Source of the DNA: Nitrospira moscoviensis
Lineage (GTDB): Bacteria > Nitrospirota > Nitrospiria > Nitrospirales > Nitrospiraceae
Assembly (NCBI RefSeq): GCF_001273775.1
Contig: NZ_CP011801.1
Span: 4,442,001 to 4,506,000, forward strand
DNA length: 64,000 nucleotides
Reading direction: 5' to 3'
Of the stretch, positions 15,665-24,264 are shown piece by piece. The notes under the pieces were generated by a model. That model made no database searches, was not told the origin of the DNA, and worked only from the letters and a program-made list of their open reading frames with translations. A program made the position numbers and the translations under genes. Numbering within the stretch: position 1 is the first letter of the stretch; each line of letters starts with the position of its first letter.

Positions 15665-17817
15665 AGACCCGCTCCGTTGCTCCAGAGAGGACGGAGAGAG
15701 TTTCCCGTCGCCAGGATGGCGGAGCCGTTGCTCAGGAGCGTGGCGGCGCCCGGGCCCAATACGCCGAAGCACGCCAGCGCCAGCGCAACGGTGTTGGGCA
15801 CGGCGATGATGTTCCAATTCTCATGAATCAGGTCCACCGCTTCCCTCGCGAGTTGAATGGCCAGCGGGATGTGCGCGAGATCTCCGTTCAACAACACGAC
15901 GTGCGCGGTGTCTTGCGCGACGTCCGCCCCTCCCTTGACGGCGATCCCGATGTCCGCATGCGCAAGGGCCGGTGAATCGTTGATGCCGTCTCCGATGAAA
16001 GCGACCCGGTAACCGCGCTGTTGCAGGCTCTTCACCTCCTCCAGTTTCCGCTCGGGCAGCACGTCGGCCGCATAGCGTGTGATCCCCACGTGTTTCGCCA
16101 CGTGCGCGGCGACGTCGGGATGATCCCCGGTCAGCATGACGATCTCTTTGACACCCAGATCTCTCAGGCTTTGGACGACCGACGCGGCTTCCGATCGAAT
16201 CTGATCGGCATACCCGATCAATCCGATCACTCGGTGATCCATCGCGACGCAGACCGGAGACACCGCCTGCTCGCCGAACCTCGCCAGATCGCGCTGCGCG
16301 TCGTCCGGCACATCGATGCCCAGCTTCTTCATGTACCGCGTGCAGCCGACATGCACCACATAGCCGTTCACGTGCGACGTGACGCCGAGGCCGATGGAGT
16401 AGTCCGAGGACTTGCGTGAAGGGACGGCCAGCTTGGCGTCGGTCGCGGCCCGGACGATGGCCTGGGCCACCGGATGATTGAGCCGCTGCTCGGCCGCAGC
16501 CGCCAACGCGAGCACCTTGTCCCGGCCGGCGTTTCCATAGGCGCGGACCTCGGTCACTTCGGGGCGTCCGGTGGTCAACGTGCCCGTCTTATCGAGCACC
16601 ACCGCGTCCACCGCCGCCAATTGCTCGAGCGCGCGGCCTCCCTTGAACAAAATCCCCTGCCGGACCGCCTTGGTCATCGTGGCGAGCACCGCCGTCGGCG
16701 CCGCGATGCGAATCCCCGTGCCGTAGTCGATGACCAACACCGACGCAGCGGCGCTGGCGCCCCCCGCCATGAGCCCGCGGGCGCCGGCCCCCATGAAACT
16801 GTAGGGCACCAGATCATTGGCCCACCGTTCGGCGTAGTTTTGGATCGCCGTTTCATGGGCCGGCGCGCCCTCCACCAGCCGGACGATCTTGGCCGCTTCC
16901 GTTTGATCGCCCACGCGCGAAGCGCGGATGTACAATTTGCCGTCATGAATGACCGTCGCGGCATAGACGGACGCGCCCGCCTCCTTCTCCACCGGCAGCG
17001 ATTCTCCCGTCAACGCGCGTTGGTCCACGGTTGCCTTTCCGGAGAGCACGACGCCGTCCACCGGAATCCGGTCGCCGGGATACACGATCACGGTGTCCCC
17101 GACGGCGATGTTCGGAACCGGAAGCTTCACCTTCCGTCGACCCTTGACCACCCACGCGTACGACTCCTGGTAGGACAGGACCGATTCAACCGCCGCCTTG
17201 GCCTGGCTCACCGTGGCGTCTCGGATGTAGTCCCCCAGATTAATCAGCCAGACCATGAACGTCGCCATGCTGAACCGGCCCTGGAGTCCGAGCAAGGCGG
17301 TGGCGGAGGCATCCAGCACATCCACGGTCAAACGCCCTTCTTTCGCCAACGCCTCGTACGCCCGCTTCAACATGGGAAGGGCGCTGCCGGCCAGCAGCAA
17401 AGGCACCAAGACCGGGGCCAATGGCTCGCACAGCAATCCCAACGCGACTCCGGTGGAGGACAGAGACAGCTCAAACCAGGAGGAGTGTTGTGTCCCATTC
17501 GTCCCGGATGGCGTGTTCGCCACCGGCAGCCGCGCAATCTGCCGGGGCGTCAGCCCATTCAACCGCCGGCAGAGCTTCGCTCCCGTCCACGTGCCTTCTT
17601 CATAACACAGCGTGACACTGGCGCAGTCGGCGTTCGCCTCGGACTGTGTAATCCCTTGAAGCCCGCCCAGCCAGGCCGCCAATCCTTGTGCCAGATCCGG
17701 CTGATCTTTGATCCAGGGCACGCGCAGCCGGACCCTGCCCGGTGAGCGATGAATGATGTGGGTGGATGGGTGAAGGTGACGCGGGTGTATTGTGCGGGGC
17801 TGCTCTGTCGGGACCAT
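15601..17817 (-). CDS. P1B-like cation-transporting P-type ATPase with non-CPC membrane motif
   Basis: A 738-residue P-type ATPase. An N-terminal HMA-like domain (SPGRVRLRVPWIKD) is followed by membrane helices, the actuator TGES, the phosphorylation loop DKTGTLTTGRP, the P1B-type HP pair (RLNHPVAQAI) and the hinge GDGINDSPAL. The transmembrane metal motif, usually CPC or SPC, is replaced by VIDYGTGIRIAAPTAV, so the transported ion cannot be inferred from standard rules. The start at 17817 follows AAGGA and lies 5 bases after the HMA-like gene's stop; these, with the DUF5132 genes, form a co-directional group. Its 3' end overlaps the convergent gene at 15305-15664. Confidence 0.85.
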   Translation of the reverse strand: MVPTEQPRTIHPRHLHPSTHIIHRSPGRVRLRVPWIKDQPDLAQGLAAWLGGLQGITQSEANADCASVTLCYEEGTWTGAKLCRRLNGLTPRQIARLPVANTPSGTNGTQHSSWFELSLSSTGVALGLLCEPLAPVLVPLLLAGSALPMLKRAYEALAKEGRLTVDVLDASATALLGLQGRFSMATFMVWLINLGDYIRDATVSQAKAAVESVLSYQESYAWVVKGRRKVKLPVPNIAVGDTVIVYPGDRIPVDGVVLSGKATVDQRALTGESLPVEKEAGASVYAATVIHDGKLYIRASRVGDQTEAAKIVRLVEGAPAHETAIQNYAERWANDLVPYSFMGAGARGLMAGGASAAASVLVIDYGTGIRIAAPTAVLATMTKAVRQGILFKGGRALEQLAAVDAVVLDKTGTLTTGRPEVTEVRAYGNAGRDKVLALAAAAEQRLNHPVAQAIVRAATDAKLAVPSRKSSDYSIGLGVTSHVNGYVVHVGCTRYMKKLGIDVPDDAQRDLARFGEQAVSPVCVAMDHRVIGLIGYADQIRSEAASVVQSLRDLGVKEIVMLTGDHPDVAAHVAKHVGITRYAADVLPERKLEEVKSLQQRGYRVAFIGDGINDSPALAHADIGIAVKGGADVAQDTAHVVLLNGDLAHIPLAIQLAREAVDLIHENWNIIAVPNTVALALACFGVLGPGAATLLSNGSAILATGNSLRPLWSNGAGLQSKARRARSITTSATERAMA

Positions 17818-17822
17818 TTCCT

Positions 17823-18398
17823 TCAATGCATGTCCTCCGTCCGGTGCTCTGCCCCCAATGGGAGAGGAGCAGGTGAGGGACGATTGAGCGCGAAGTAGGT
17901 ACCGAACGCGAACCACAAATAGTCGTACCAAGACGGCAAGACGGTCTTCTCCGAAACCATCAAGCTGCGGAGGCCGAGCCCGGCCAGAAGGAGGGGCAGG
18001 ACGATTCCCAGGTCCGCGCCGATCGTGCGCGTGAGCGCGGCGTTCAGATCCTTCACGGCCGATTCAAGTCCGGCGGCGATGGCGCCGTCCGTCGGTTCGG
18101 CGCCGTTGCCATGGTGCGACATGAGGCGGCGCAACTCGTCCGGGTCCAAATCGTTCAACGAGATTCCGAGAATACGCGCGACGGAGAACGGCAGCTCCAT
18201 CGACTCCATGGCCGCTTCGTCGTAATCGAGCACCAGGCTGCCGGTGATCGGGTTGGCGGCCGCCGAATGGATGCCGGATACGGAGCGAAGTTGCGCTTCG
18301 ATGTCCCTGGCCCGACGCTCATCGTGCTTGAGATCGTCGACTTTCAGCCGGATGCGACCCGGCGAGAGATGGGCCAACCGCACACCGATAGCCTGCAC
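17823..18398 (-). CDS. HMA-like domain membrane protein, P-ATPase partner
   Basis: A 191-residue protein. The N-terminal part (AHLSPGRIRLKVDDLKHDER, VSGIHSAAANPITGSLVLDY) is an HMA-like ferredoxin fold without a CxxC motif. The C-terminal part has hydrophobic segments (IGADLGIVLPLLLAGLGLRS and WYDYLWFAFGTYF). The same GRIRLKV core occurs at the N-terminus of the adjacent ATPase and in the protein at 15305-15664, so three copies of this domain occur within 3 kb. It probably assists cation transport as an accessory subunit; this is inference from context. Confidence 0.65.
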   Translation of the reverse strand: MQAIGVRLAHLSPGRIRLKVDDLKHDERRARDIEAQLRSVSGIHSAAANPITGSLVLDYDEAAMESMELPFSVARILGISLNDLDPDELRRLMSHHGNGAEPTDGAIAAGLESAVKDLNAALTRTIGADLGIVLPLLLAGLGLRSLMVSEKTVLPSWYDYLWFAFGTYFALNRPSPAPLPLGAEHRTEDMH

Positions 18399-18436
18399 GT
18401 GGTGCCTCCTCGGTCAGTCTGTGACGGATTCTGTGC

Positions 18437-18754
18437 TTAGGAACGGGCGCGCCGGCGGCGTGTGCGGCCGGTGGCCGCCACGTACTCCTCTTCCGCGCTG
18501 TTGGTCTCGGCTTTCGCCCCGTTCGCCATCTCGGCCCGCGTTTCCGCGACGAGGTCGTTCAACTGTTCGCCCGCCTCGGCCACGCCTTCCCTCGCCGCGT
18601 CATAGAGGGTCAATCCGCCCCGGACCAACGCCTTGGCGAGCGGCCGTAAGCCGGACGCCATGGCGGGAATCACGGTGGGAGCGACCATCGCGACCCCGAT
18701 GCCGATCAGCACGGTGGAAATCGGTCCTTTGGTGATGTCCTCGAAGAGCGCCAT
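18437..18754 (-). CDS. DUF5132 small membrane protein (copy 1)
   Basis: A 105-residue protein, MALFEDITKGPISTVLIGIG, with one hydrophobic segment (VLIGIGVAMVAPTVIPAMAS), an amphipathic helix (YDAAREGVAEAGEQLNDLVA) and an Arg-rich tail (RTRRRRARS). DUF5132 proteins are often found near P-type ATPases of this kind, but have no known function. AGGAGG precedes the ATG at 18754. It is a tandem paralogue of the gene at 18907-19254. Confidence 0.75.
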   Translation of the reverse strand: MALFEDITKGPISTVLIGIGVAMVAPTVIPAMASGLRPLAKALVRGGLTLYDAAREGVAEAGEQLNDLVAETRAEMANGAKAETNSAEEEYVAATGRTRRRRARS

Positions 18755-18829
18755 AGACAACCTCCTGGTTCAATGCAGAGGCGCCACTATAGGAGGTCTG
18801 TCATAAAGGCGCACTAGGAAAACCCCTGG

Positions 18830-18858
18830 TTATTAAAAAATTGATCGTTTCTTAATAA
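18830..18858. promoter_or_regulatory. AT-rich inverted repeat between the two DUF5132 genes
   Basis: TTATTAA (18830-18836) and TTAATAA (18852-18858) are a perfect 7-base inverted repeat with a 15-base spacer. It is conspicuously AT-rich in a GC-rich region. It lies about 75 bases before copy 1 and is a candidate promoter or operator. Confidence 0.35.
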
Positions 18859-18906
18859 ATGGACAGGGGTGTGCGTAGAAATTCAGGATGAGCACCGGCC
18901 GTCGAC

Positions 18907-19254
18907 TTACGAACGGGCGCGCCGGCGGCGTGTGCGACCGGCCGCCGTACTTTCCTCTTCGCCTGTTTCATCTTCTCCATTCGCCATGGCCGGCTCCCGC
19001 CTCGTCGTGCGCCGCGCGCCGTTTCCCATTTCCGCCCGCGTTTCGGCCACGAGGTCGCTCAGTTGCTCGCCCGCCTCGGCCACGCCTTCTCTGGCCGCGT
19101 CGTAGAGTGTCACTCCTCCCTTTACAAGCGCCTTCGCCAGCGGTCTCAAACCTGAGGCGAGCGCAGGCAGCACGGTCGGCGCCACCATGGCCACGCCCAG
19201 CCCCACCAAGACGGTTGATACATTCCCTTTGCCGATGTCTTCGAACATTCCCAT
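18907..19254 (-). CDS. DUF5132 small membrane protein (copy 2)
   Basis: A 115-residue paralogue of copy 1, beginning MGMFEDIGKGNVSTVLVGLG and sharing the hydrophobic segment (VAMVAPTVLPALASGLRPLA), the AAREGVAEAGEQLSDLVAETRAE-type helix and the identical RTRRRRARS tail. It carries an extra acidic stretch before the tail. Close identity and adjacency show a tandem duplication. The group 19254 to 15601 (two DUF5132 proteins, HMA-like protein, ATPase) is co-directional and probably functions together at the inner membrane. Confidence 0.75.
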   Translation of the reverse strand: MGMFEDIGKGNVSTVLVGLGVAMVAPTVLPALASGLRPLAKALVKGGVTLYDAAREGVAEAGEQLSDLVAETRAEMGNGARRTTRREPAMANGEDETGEEESTAAGRTRRRRARS

Positions 19255-19396
19255 ACGTCCCTCCTTTCAAGGATTCATTTCAAATTAATTTATGCCGACA
19301 GTGATGCCTACTGGCAGTGTCCCCTGTCCGAGCGGCGATTGACAAAAACCGGCCGGCTTCTTAGCCTTCACACACTCCACCCTGCGCGAGTCTTAT

Positions 19397-20836
19397 ATGG
19401 CGACCGGCGACTTGGAAACAGAGAAGAAGTTTCATGTGGAGATGGGATGGGCCCTCCCGCCCATTGAGGGGCAGGGACTGCCTCCACGCCGCTTCACCTC
19501 CACGTACTATGATACGGACTCGCGCAGGCTCGCGGTTCATGGCCTGACGCTTCGCTACCGCAGCGAAGCGCGACGGGGCCGCTGGCAACTGAAGATCCCG
19601 CGCACGGAAGGACGGAGGGAGTTGGAGTTTCGCGGAGCCGGCCGACGGATGCCCCGCGACCTCGTCCGATTGCTCTTGGCGTACCAACGCGGGCAGCGCA
19701 TCCGGCCGGTGGCGACGCTTCGCACAAGCCGCATCGGCGTACGGGTACGGCAGCACGAGGGACAAGCCAACGTGCTGTTGGATGCAGTGGCGGTTCTGCG
19801 TGGCCGGAAGGTGGTCGAGCGCTTCTCCGAAGTCGAACTGGAACACCGGGGCATAGAGGACCCGGTGCTCGACGAACTGACACGGCGCCTTGAAGAGGCC
19901 GGGGCCGAGCCGAGCCCCTGCATGCCGAAGGTCTTTCGCGTCCTCGGCCTGCCGCTTCCGTCGTTCTCCACGATGCCCGATCCGGACGCGGGACCCGCTG
20001 AACATCTGAAGGCCGTGCTGCGGCGCCATGAACACCACCTGCTCATCCACGATCCCGGCACGAGGCTCGGCACCGACCCCGAGGATCTCCATCAGTTGCG
20101 GGTGGCGACCAGAAAGCTGCGGGCCATCTTCCGAGCGGCACGGCCCATGCTGTCGTTGGAATGGGCTGAAGCCCTGCGCGGTGAGTTGGCCTGGCTCGGG
20201 GACGCGCTGGGTCCCGCGCGCGACCTGGACGTGTTTCTCTCGCACCTGCTCCAGGAGACTGAGAATCTCTCGCCGGCCGAGCAGAACACGCTCGCGCCGC
20301 TGCGCGCGGCGCTCGAACGGGAGCGGAGTGAGGCGCAGACCGTGGTGGTACGGACGCTGGAACAGGAGCGCTATCTGCGGCTGCTGGAACGGCTGGAAGC
20401 CGCGGCGGAAGCGCCGGAGATCAAGAGCGTCGAAGTGTCCTTGGTGAATCTGGCCCGGAGCGACTACAAGAAGCTGAAGCGGGCGATGCAGGACTGTCCC
20501 GCCGATCCCGCTCCCGCGTGGCTGCACCGGCTCCGGATTCTGGGCAAACGGGCCCGCTATGCCGCCGAACTCGCCGAACCGGCGGGGGGCAAACCGGTGT
20601 CGCGGTTCATGGAGCAGGTGAAAGCTTTCCAGGATCTTCTCGGCGAGCATCAGGACGCCGCGGTGGCGGAGGCGCGGCTGCGCAAATGCGCGGGCGAGAC
20701 GTCGGATCCTCTGACGTCATTGGTGCTCGGCCGATTGATCGAGCGCCAGTACGCGCGGCAACAGCGCGCTCGCGCGCGCCTGGCCGGCGTCTGGAAGAAG
20801 GTCAAGAAGCGCGGCAGGACCGCTTGGGAGGCGTGA
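19397..20836 (+). CDS. CYTH-CHAD domain protein (polyphosphate-related)
   Basis: A 479-residue fusion. Residues 1-190 form a CYTH (triphosphate tunnel) domain with the N-terminal ETEKKF signature and alternating charged strands. Residues about 205-475 form a CHAD domain of conserved helices with paired His/Arg residues (DPEDLHQLRVATRKLRAIFR; LHRLRILGKRARYAAEL). CYTH enzymes hydrolyse tripolyphosphate or nucleoside triphosphates; CHAD domains bind polyphosphate granules. This fits the phosphate theme, although no 11-base repeat array was found upstream. The ATG at 19397 lacks a strong ribosome site. Immediately downstream is a remnant of a Pal-like gene. Confidence 0.88.
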   Translation: MATGDLETEKKFHVEMGWALPPIEGQGLPPRRFTSTYYDTDSRRLAVHGLTLRYRSEARRGRWQLKIPRTEGRRELEFRGAGRRMPRDLVRLLLAYQRGQRIRPVATLRTSRIGVRVRQHEGQANVLLDAVAVLRGRKVVERFSEVELEHRGIEDPVLDELTRRLEEAGAEPSPCMPKVFRVLGLPLPSFSTMPDPDAGPAEHLKAVLRRHEHHLLIHDPGTRLGTDPEDLHQLRVATRKLRAIFRAARPMLSLEWAEALRGELAWLGDALGPARDLDVFLSHLLQETENLSPAEQNTLAPLRAALERERSEAQTVVVRTLEQERYLRLLERLEAAAEAPEIKSVEVSLVNLARSDYKKLKRAMQDCPADPAPAWLHRLRILGKRARYAAELAEPAGGKPVSRFMEQVKAFQDLLGEHQDAAVAEARLRKCAGETSDPLTSLVLGRLIERQYARQQRARARLAGVWKKVKKRGRTAWEA

Positions 20837-20990
20837 TGCCATCGCCTGCGCCGCGAGAACGCCGGACCTCGGTGTCGCAGCAGAGCGCCTGACGGTCATG
20901 TCGTACGGCGAAGCCCGGCCGCTCTGCCACGCGCCCACCGAGTCATGTTATGGGGACAATCGCCGCGGGCATCTCGTGGTCACGCCGTGA
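20829..20990 (+). pseudogene. C-terminal remnant of a Pal/OmpA-like gene
   Basis: In a different frame from the CYTH-CHAD gene, the sequence encodes LGVAAERLTVMSYGEARPLC and then NRRGHLVVTP before a TGA at 20988-20990. This aligns, without gaps over about 55 residues, with the C-terminus of the intact Pal-like protein at 26821-27399 (LGVPEEQLTVLSYGEERPFC, NRRGHLVVTR). No start or N-terminal part is present. The fragment begins at or inside the 3' end of the CYTH-CHAD gene, so a rearrangement has joined the two. Confidence 0.75.
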
Positions 20991-21064
20991 ACGGAATTGC
21001 TCTTTTCGGCATCGTCGTCCGGCACTTCCCGGCCGCTGCTTCGAGCACCTATCGCGACGAGGGC

Positions 21065-21090
21065 GCGGGCGCCGGATGTCAGGCGCCCGC
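21065..21090. terminator. GC-rich hairpin between convergent genes
   Basis: GCGGGCGCC (21065-21073) pairs with GGCGCCCGC (21082-21090) across an 8-base loop. It lies between the CYTH-CHAD region (plus) and phoX (minus) and could end transcripts from either side, though no U-run follows. Confidence 0.4.
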
Positions 21091-21142
21091 GTCACTGTGA
21101 CCGCACGCGAAGACAGAACTTGGGTCCGTTCATCGGGATCCG

Positions 21143-23131
21143 TCAGCTACCGATTTTTCCTCCGTCGTCTTTTGTGATCACAATGCAGGCCGAGCGGGGC
21201 CGTCCGCCGGCCGGACCGTCGGGCCATGCGCTGAACTGCTTCGGGTTCGCGGGATCGCCGGGCAGGTCATCCGGCCGCTCGCCCGGATGTTGAATCCCGA
21301 CGAACATGGTCCGCTCATCCGGCGTCATCATGACGCCGGTGACCTCGCACTGCTTCGGCCCGACCAGGAACCGCCGCGTCTCCCTGGTATGCGGGTCGAC
21401 AGCCACCATCACGTTGTTCCCGAAACCGGCATAGGCGCCGGCATTGATCGTCGAAGTCGACACATCGGTTTGCACCCAGAGCCGGCCGCTGGGATCGACA
21501 TAGATCCCGTCCGGCGAGCCGTACTTGTCGCCCACGATCGTCGAGCCGTGCGCCGGATTGGCCGGATCGCCGCACAGGGCGAAGACATCCCAGCCGAACG
21601 TCGGCTCGGTCCAATCGTGCCGATAGAACCAGCGAATCAGGTGCCCGTAGTTGTTGATCGCGCGCGGATTCGCGGCGTCCACCGGCGGTCGGGCGGAGCC
21701 GGCCGCCGTGCTGCCGTCCGGATTGTTGACCGACGGCGGGCTCGAGCCGCGCCGGCTGTTGTTGGTGAGCGTGGCGATCGCGGTGAGGGCGCGCGGGAAG
21801 GTATCGATCCATTCAGGCCGATCCATCATGGTGGCGCCGGCCGCGTCGGCCGCGCCGCGCGTGTTGATCAGGATGTCGTTGAGCGACCACCCCGCCAGCC
21901 GGGGATTGTCCGGGGTCAGCGGCAGCCATTCCCCCGTCCCGTCCGCATGGAACTTGGCGACGTAGAGAATCCCGTCGTCCAGCGGATTGATGCCCTGCGC
22001 GCGAGCCACGCGCCATGGCAGGTTCGAGACGTAGCGATAGATGTACTCGTTGCGCTCGTCGTCTCCCATATAGACGACGATACGACCGTTTCGCGCTTCC
22101 TGCACCCATGCGCCTTCATGTTTCATGCGCCCGAGGGCCGTGCGCTTCACCGGCGTGGATTGAGGTCTGAACGGATCGATCTCGACCACCCAGCCGAAGC
22201 GATTCGGTTCATTCGGCTCCTCGTCCGCTCGGAATCGCTTGTCCGTCGTGTGCCACAGATACCCGAACCCGGCGGCCGTGATGCCATAGCGGCGTTCGAG
22301 CAACGTCTGGGGACCGTTCTTGCGGAAGTAGCCGTTGAAATTCTCTTCGCAGGCCAGGTATGTGCCCCAGGGCGTGAAACCCATCGCGCAGTTGTTCAAC
22401 GTACCCAAAACCCGCCGGCCGGTGGGGTCCTCGCTGGTGACCAAGCGAGGGTCGCCGGCCGCCGGCCCGCCGATTTCGATGGGGGTCATGCCGGTGATCC
22501 GCCGGGCAAACGGAGACGGCCGAACGACATCCCACTGCCCGCGGCGGCGCCGCCGGTCCCAGGGAAAGCCGGTTCGCTTGGTCACCTCGATGATCGACAC
22601 GCCGTGCGCGTTGAGCGACTTGTTGGTCTTTTCTTGATTCCAATTCGCCACGCCGTCAGGGAACAGGAGTCCGTCGTCGGTGTACTCATTGTTCTGCACG
22701 AGCAGGCCGCGTTGCGACCCGACGAAGGGAAAATAGACCAGCCCGTCGTTATGCATGCCCCATTGCTGCGCCTGTTCGGCGGCCGTATTGCTCGCGTCCT
22801 GCTTGAACACCGGCCCGTTGGAAACCGGATCGCCCCAGGCGATCAACACCTCAGCCGTGTAGCCTTTCGGCACCACGACCTCGTCGGCCGTCGATACAGG
22901 CACGCTCTCGAACCCGAGCACCGGTCGCTCGCCCCGGCTCTCCGTATCCTCCTCCGCCGACGCAGGAACCGCTCTCAACAGCGCCTCGACACCGCCGAGT
23001 GAGAGGGCCGCAGCAGCCGCCAGTCCCCCGGTAAGCAGATTTCTCCGCGATAGGCGGGCGTCGAGGACCTCTTGAAAATGTTCGTTCCCTGACTGGTTGC
23101 ACTCATTCTTGTCATCATCGATCAGCGACAT
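21143..23131 (-). CDS. phoX: PhoX-family alkaline phosphatase
   Basis: A 662-residue secreted phosphatase of the PhoX/DUF839 family. It has a Tat signal (RLSRRNLLTGG followed by a hydrophobic stretch) after a short N-terminal extension. PhoX-typical segments include GMHNDGLVYFPF, CAMGFTPWGTYLACEENFNGY, HEGAWVQEARNGRIVVYMGD and GSPDGIYVDPSGRLWVQTD. PhoX uses Fe/Ca cofactors to release phosphate from organic esters in the periplasm or outside the cell. The start at 23131 follows GGGAG; an upstream in-frame region to 23251 lacks a good start. A five-unit 11-base repeat array lies about 200 bases upstream. PhoX is a classical Pho-regulon member, supporting the box interpretation. Confidence 0.93.
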   Translation of the reverse strand: MSLIDDDKNECNQSGNEHFQEVLDARLSRRNLLTGGLAAAAALSLGGVEALLRAVPASAEEDTESRGERPVLGFESVPVSTADEVVVPKGYTAEVLIAWGDPVSNGPVFKQDASNTAAEQAQQWGMHNDGLVYFPFVGSQRGLLVQNNEYTDDGLLFPDGVANWNQEKTNKSLNAHGVSIIEVTKRTGFPWDRRRRRGQWDVVRPSPFARRITGMTPIEIGGPAAGDPRLVTSEDPTGRRVLGTLNNCAMGFTPWGTYLACEENFNGYFRKNGPQTLLERRYGITAAGFGYLWHTTDKRFRADEEPNEPNRFGWVVEIDPFRPQSTPVKRTALGRMKHEGAWVQEARNGRIVVYMGDDERNEYIYRYVSNLPWRVARAQGINPLDDGILYVAKFHADGTGEWLPLTPDNPRLAGWSLNDILINTRGAADAAGATMMDRPEWIDTFPRALTAIATLTNNSRRGSSPPSVNNPDGSTAAGSARPPVDAANPRAINNYGHLIRWFYRHDWTEPTFGWDVFALCGDPANPAHGSTIVGDKYGSPDGIYVDPSGRLWVQTDVSTSTINAGAYAGFGNNVMVAVDPHTRETRRFLVGPKQCEVTGVMMTPDERTMFVGIQHPGERPDDLPGDPANPKQFSAWPDGPAGGRPRSACIVITKDDGGKIGS

Positions 23132-23332
23132 ACGAATCTCCCTTGGATGAAGGTGAACAAATACATCTTGCTTGTGGACGCGCGCTGCGTCACGGCAACG
23201 GGCACAGATACGCGATGCCGGAGCCTGCGTTCGGGATTGCGGAGGAATCATGAGACCGCGCGGAGGAGACTGCAGTCCTCCTTCCTAGCCTGTCTCGCCC
23301 ACATCCCGTGCGCGGTAGTTTTGCAAGGAGCG

Positions 23333-23382
23333 GTTACGGGCGACTCTGAACGGGCTCAATAATGCGTAACGGACCGGTTAAG
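23333..23382 (-). promoter_or_regulatory. Five-unit Pho-box-like array upstream of phoX
   Basis: Units GTTACG (23333), CTCTGA (23344), CTCAAT (23355), GTAACG (23366) and GTTAAG (23377) are on one 11-base register. The leader of about 200 bases before the phoX start is longer than at most other boxes. Nothing else was recognised in the 23132-23503 gap. Confidence 0.6.
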
Positions 23383-23503
23383 AAGTGGTGAGAGAGAAAG
23401 GACGTTTCGGCAAGTTCTCCGCGAGAGGCATACGGCTCGTGAACGCCGCTGTCCAGTTCGACTCGCTATCGGTGAGAGCAATCGCCGGCCCCTCGTGTTC
23501 TGC

Positions 23504-23857
23504 TCAACCCTCTAAAAGCCGTCGAATGAACGAGACCACCGGCTGGGCCTTAGTTTCATCGAAGTACCCCGCCGTCATCCCGCGCTGGAGTAGGACGAGA
23601 GCCTCACCGGCATACTCCCTTCGCGCCTCATGGTCAGACTTCTCCGCCGCATTCACAGATTGATCGAGAAAAAACACGATGTCGTGGAGATCTCGCTGAA
23701 TGGAGTCCTGCCGGCTATGCCAGTGACGGCTTTCTTGAGCGGCCTGTTTCAACATCCGCTCGGCATGCCCGACCACGTCCTCGGCCACCATGCCCGCCGG
23801 ATTCAGAAGCGAGATGGCCTGAAATAAGACGACCACGCGGATCAGGATCGACTTCAA
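23504..23857 (-). CDS. Small secreted helical protein, unknown
   Basis: A 117-residue protein with a signal peptide (MKSILIRVVVLFQAISLLNP) and a helical mature part rich in Gln, Asp and Arg (AERMLKQAAQESRHWHSRQD, AARREYAGEALVLL-like repeats). No family is recognised. The start is a TTG at 23857 preceded by a G-rich ribosome site; no better ATG exists upstream of the signal peptide. It lies downstream of a small gene on the same strand (stop 23934) by 76 bases. Confidence 0.55.
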   Translation of the reverse strand: MKSILIRVVVLFQAISLLNPAGMVAEDVVGHAERMLKQAAQESRHWHSRQDSIQRDLHDIVFFLDQSVNAAEKSDHEARREYAGEALVLLQRGMTAGYFDETKAQPVVSFIRRLLEG

Positions 23858-23933
23858 GAACTGCCCCCCTTACAGACTCGTCCTGAAGATCGGTAACTCC
23901 GTATGATCAGACCGAACAAACGTGTCGTGAATA

Positions 23934-24101
23934 TCAAGAAGACTCACCGTTCTCTGCTTCTTGGTTCGGCCTAGTCTCGGCGGTCCTCAGGCGAACGCGG
24001 TATTCCGTCCAGAGCGTCCGCCGTGCTTCCTCGTCACCCACGGCAGCCGCTTTCAGGAGCGTGCGCCGGTACTCGAGTTCCGGATCCTTGTAAGCACTCA
24101 T
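23934..24101 (-). CDS. Small conserved-looking protein with Pho-type box
   Basis: A 55-residue protein, MSAYKDPELEYRRTLLKAAA followed by a charged helix (DEEARRTLWTEYRVRLRTAE) and an acidic tail. No family is recognised. A GTGAGG ribosome site precedes the ATG at 24101. A three-unit 11-base repeat array ends 59 bases upstream, the same distance as for the established phosphate genes, which is the main support that it is real and phosphate-regulated. Confidence 0.5.
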   Translation of the reverse strand: MSAYKDPELEYRRTLLKAAAVGDEEARRTLWTEYRVRLRTAETRPNQEAENGESS

Positions 24102-24160
24102 CGCGATGACCTCACAGGTTGCCACTTCCTGCAGCCTACTCGATCACACCGCAACCCGGC

Positions 24161-24188
24161 ATTACGTGTGTGTTGCTTCGGCGTTAAA
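24161..24188 (-). promoter_or_regulatory. Pho-box-like repeats before a 55-residue gene
   Basis: ATTACG (24161), GTTGCT (24172) and GTTAAA (24183) are at 11-base steps, ending 59 bases from the start at 24101. Confidence 0.5.
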
Positions 24189-24264
24189 TCTTCCGGCCAG
24201 CAATCGAAGGCTCTTTGAGCCATGTGCGGTGTGAGCATCATTCACACGAGCAAGCCGGTCGTAC

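Noticed and set aside
16474..17745. 423-residue open frame opposite the P-type ATPase
   Set aside because: Antisense to an ATPase with complete motifs; low-complexity Arg/His/Gln composition.
21287..23002. 571-residue open frame opposite phoX
   Set aside because: It mirrors the phoX coding strand; Arg/Gly/His-rich composition typical of antisense frames, no motifs.
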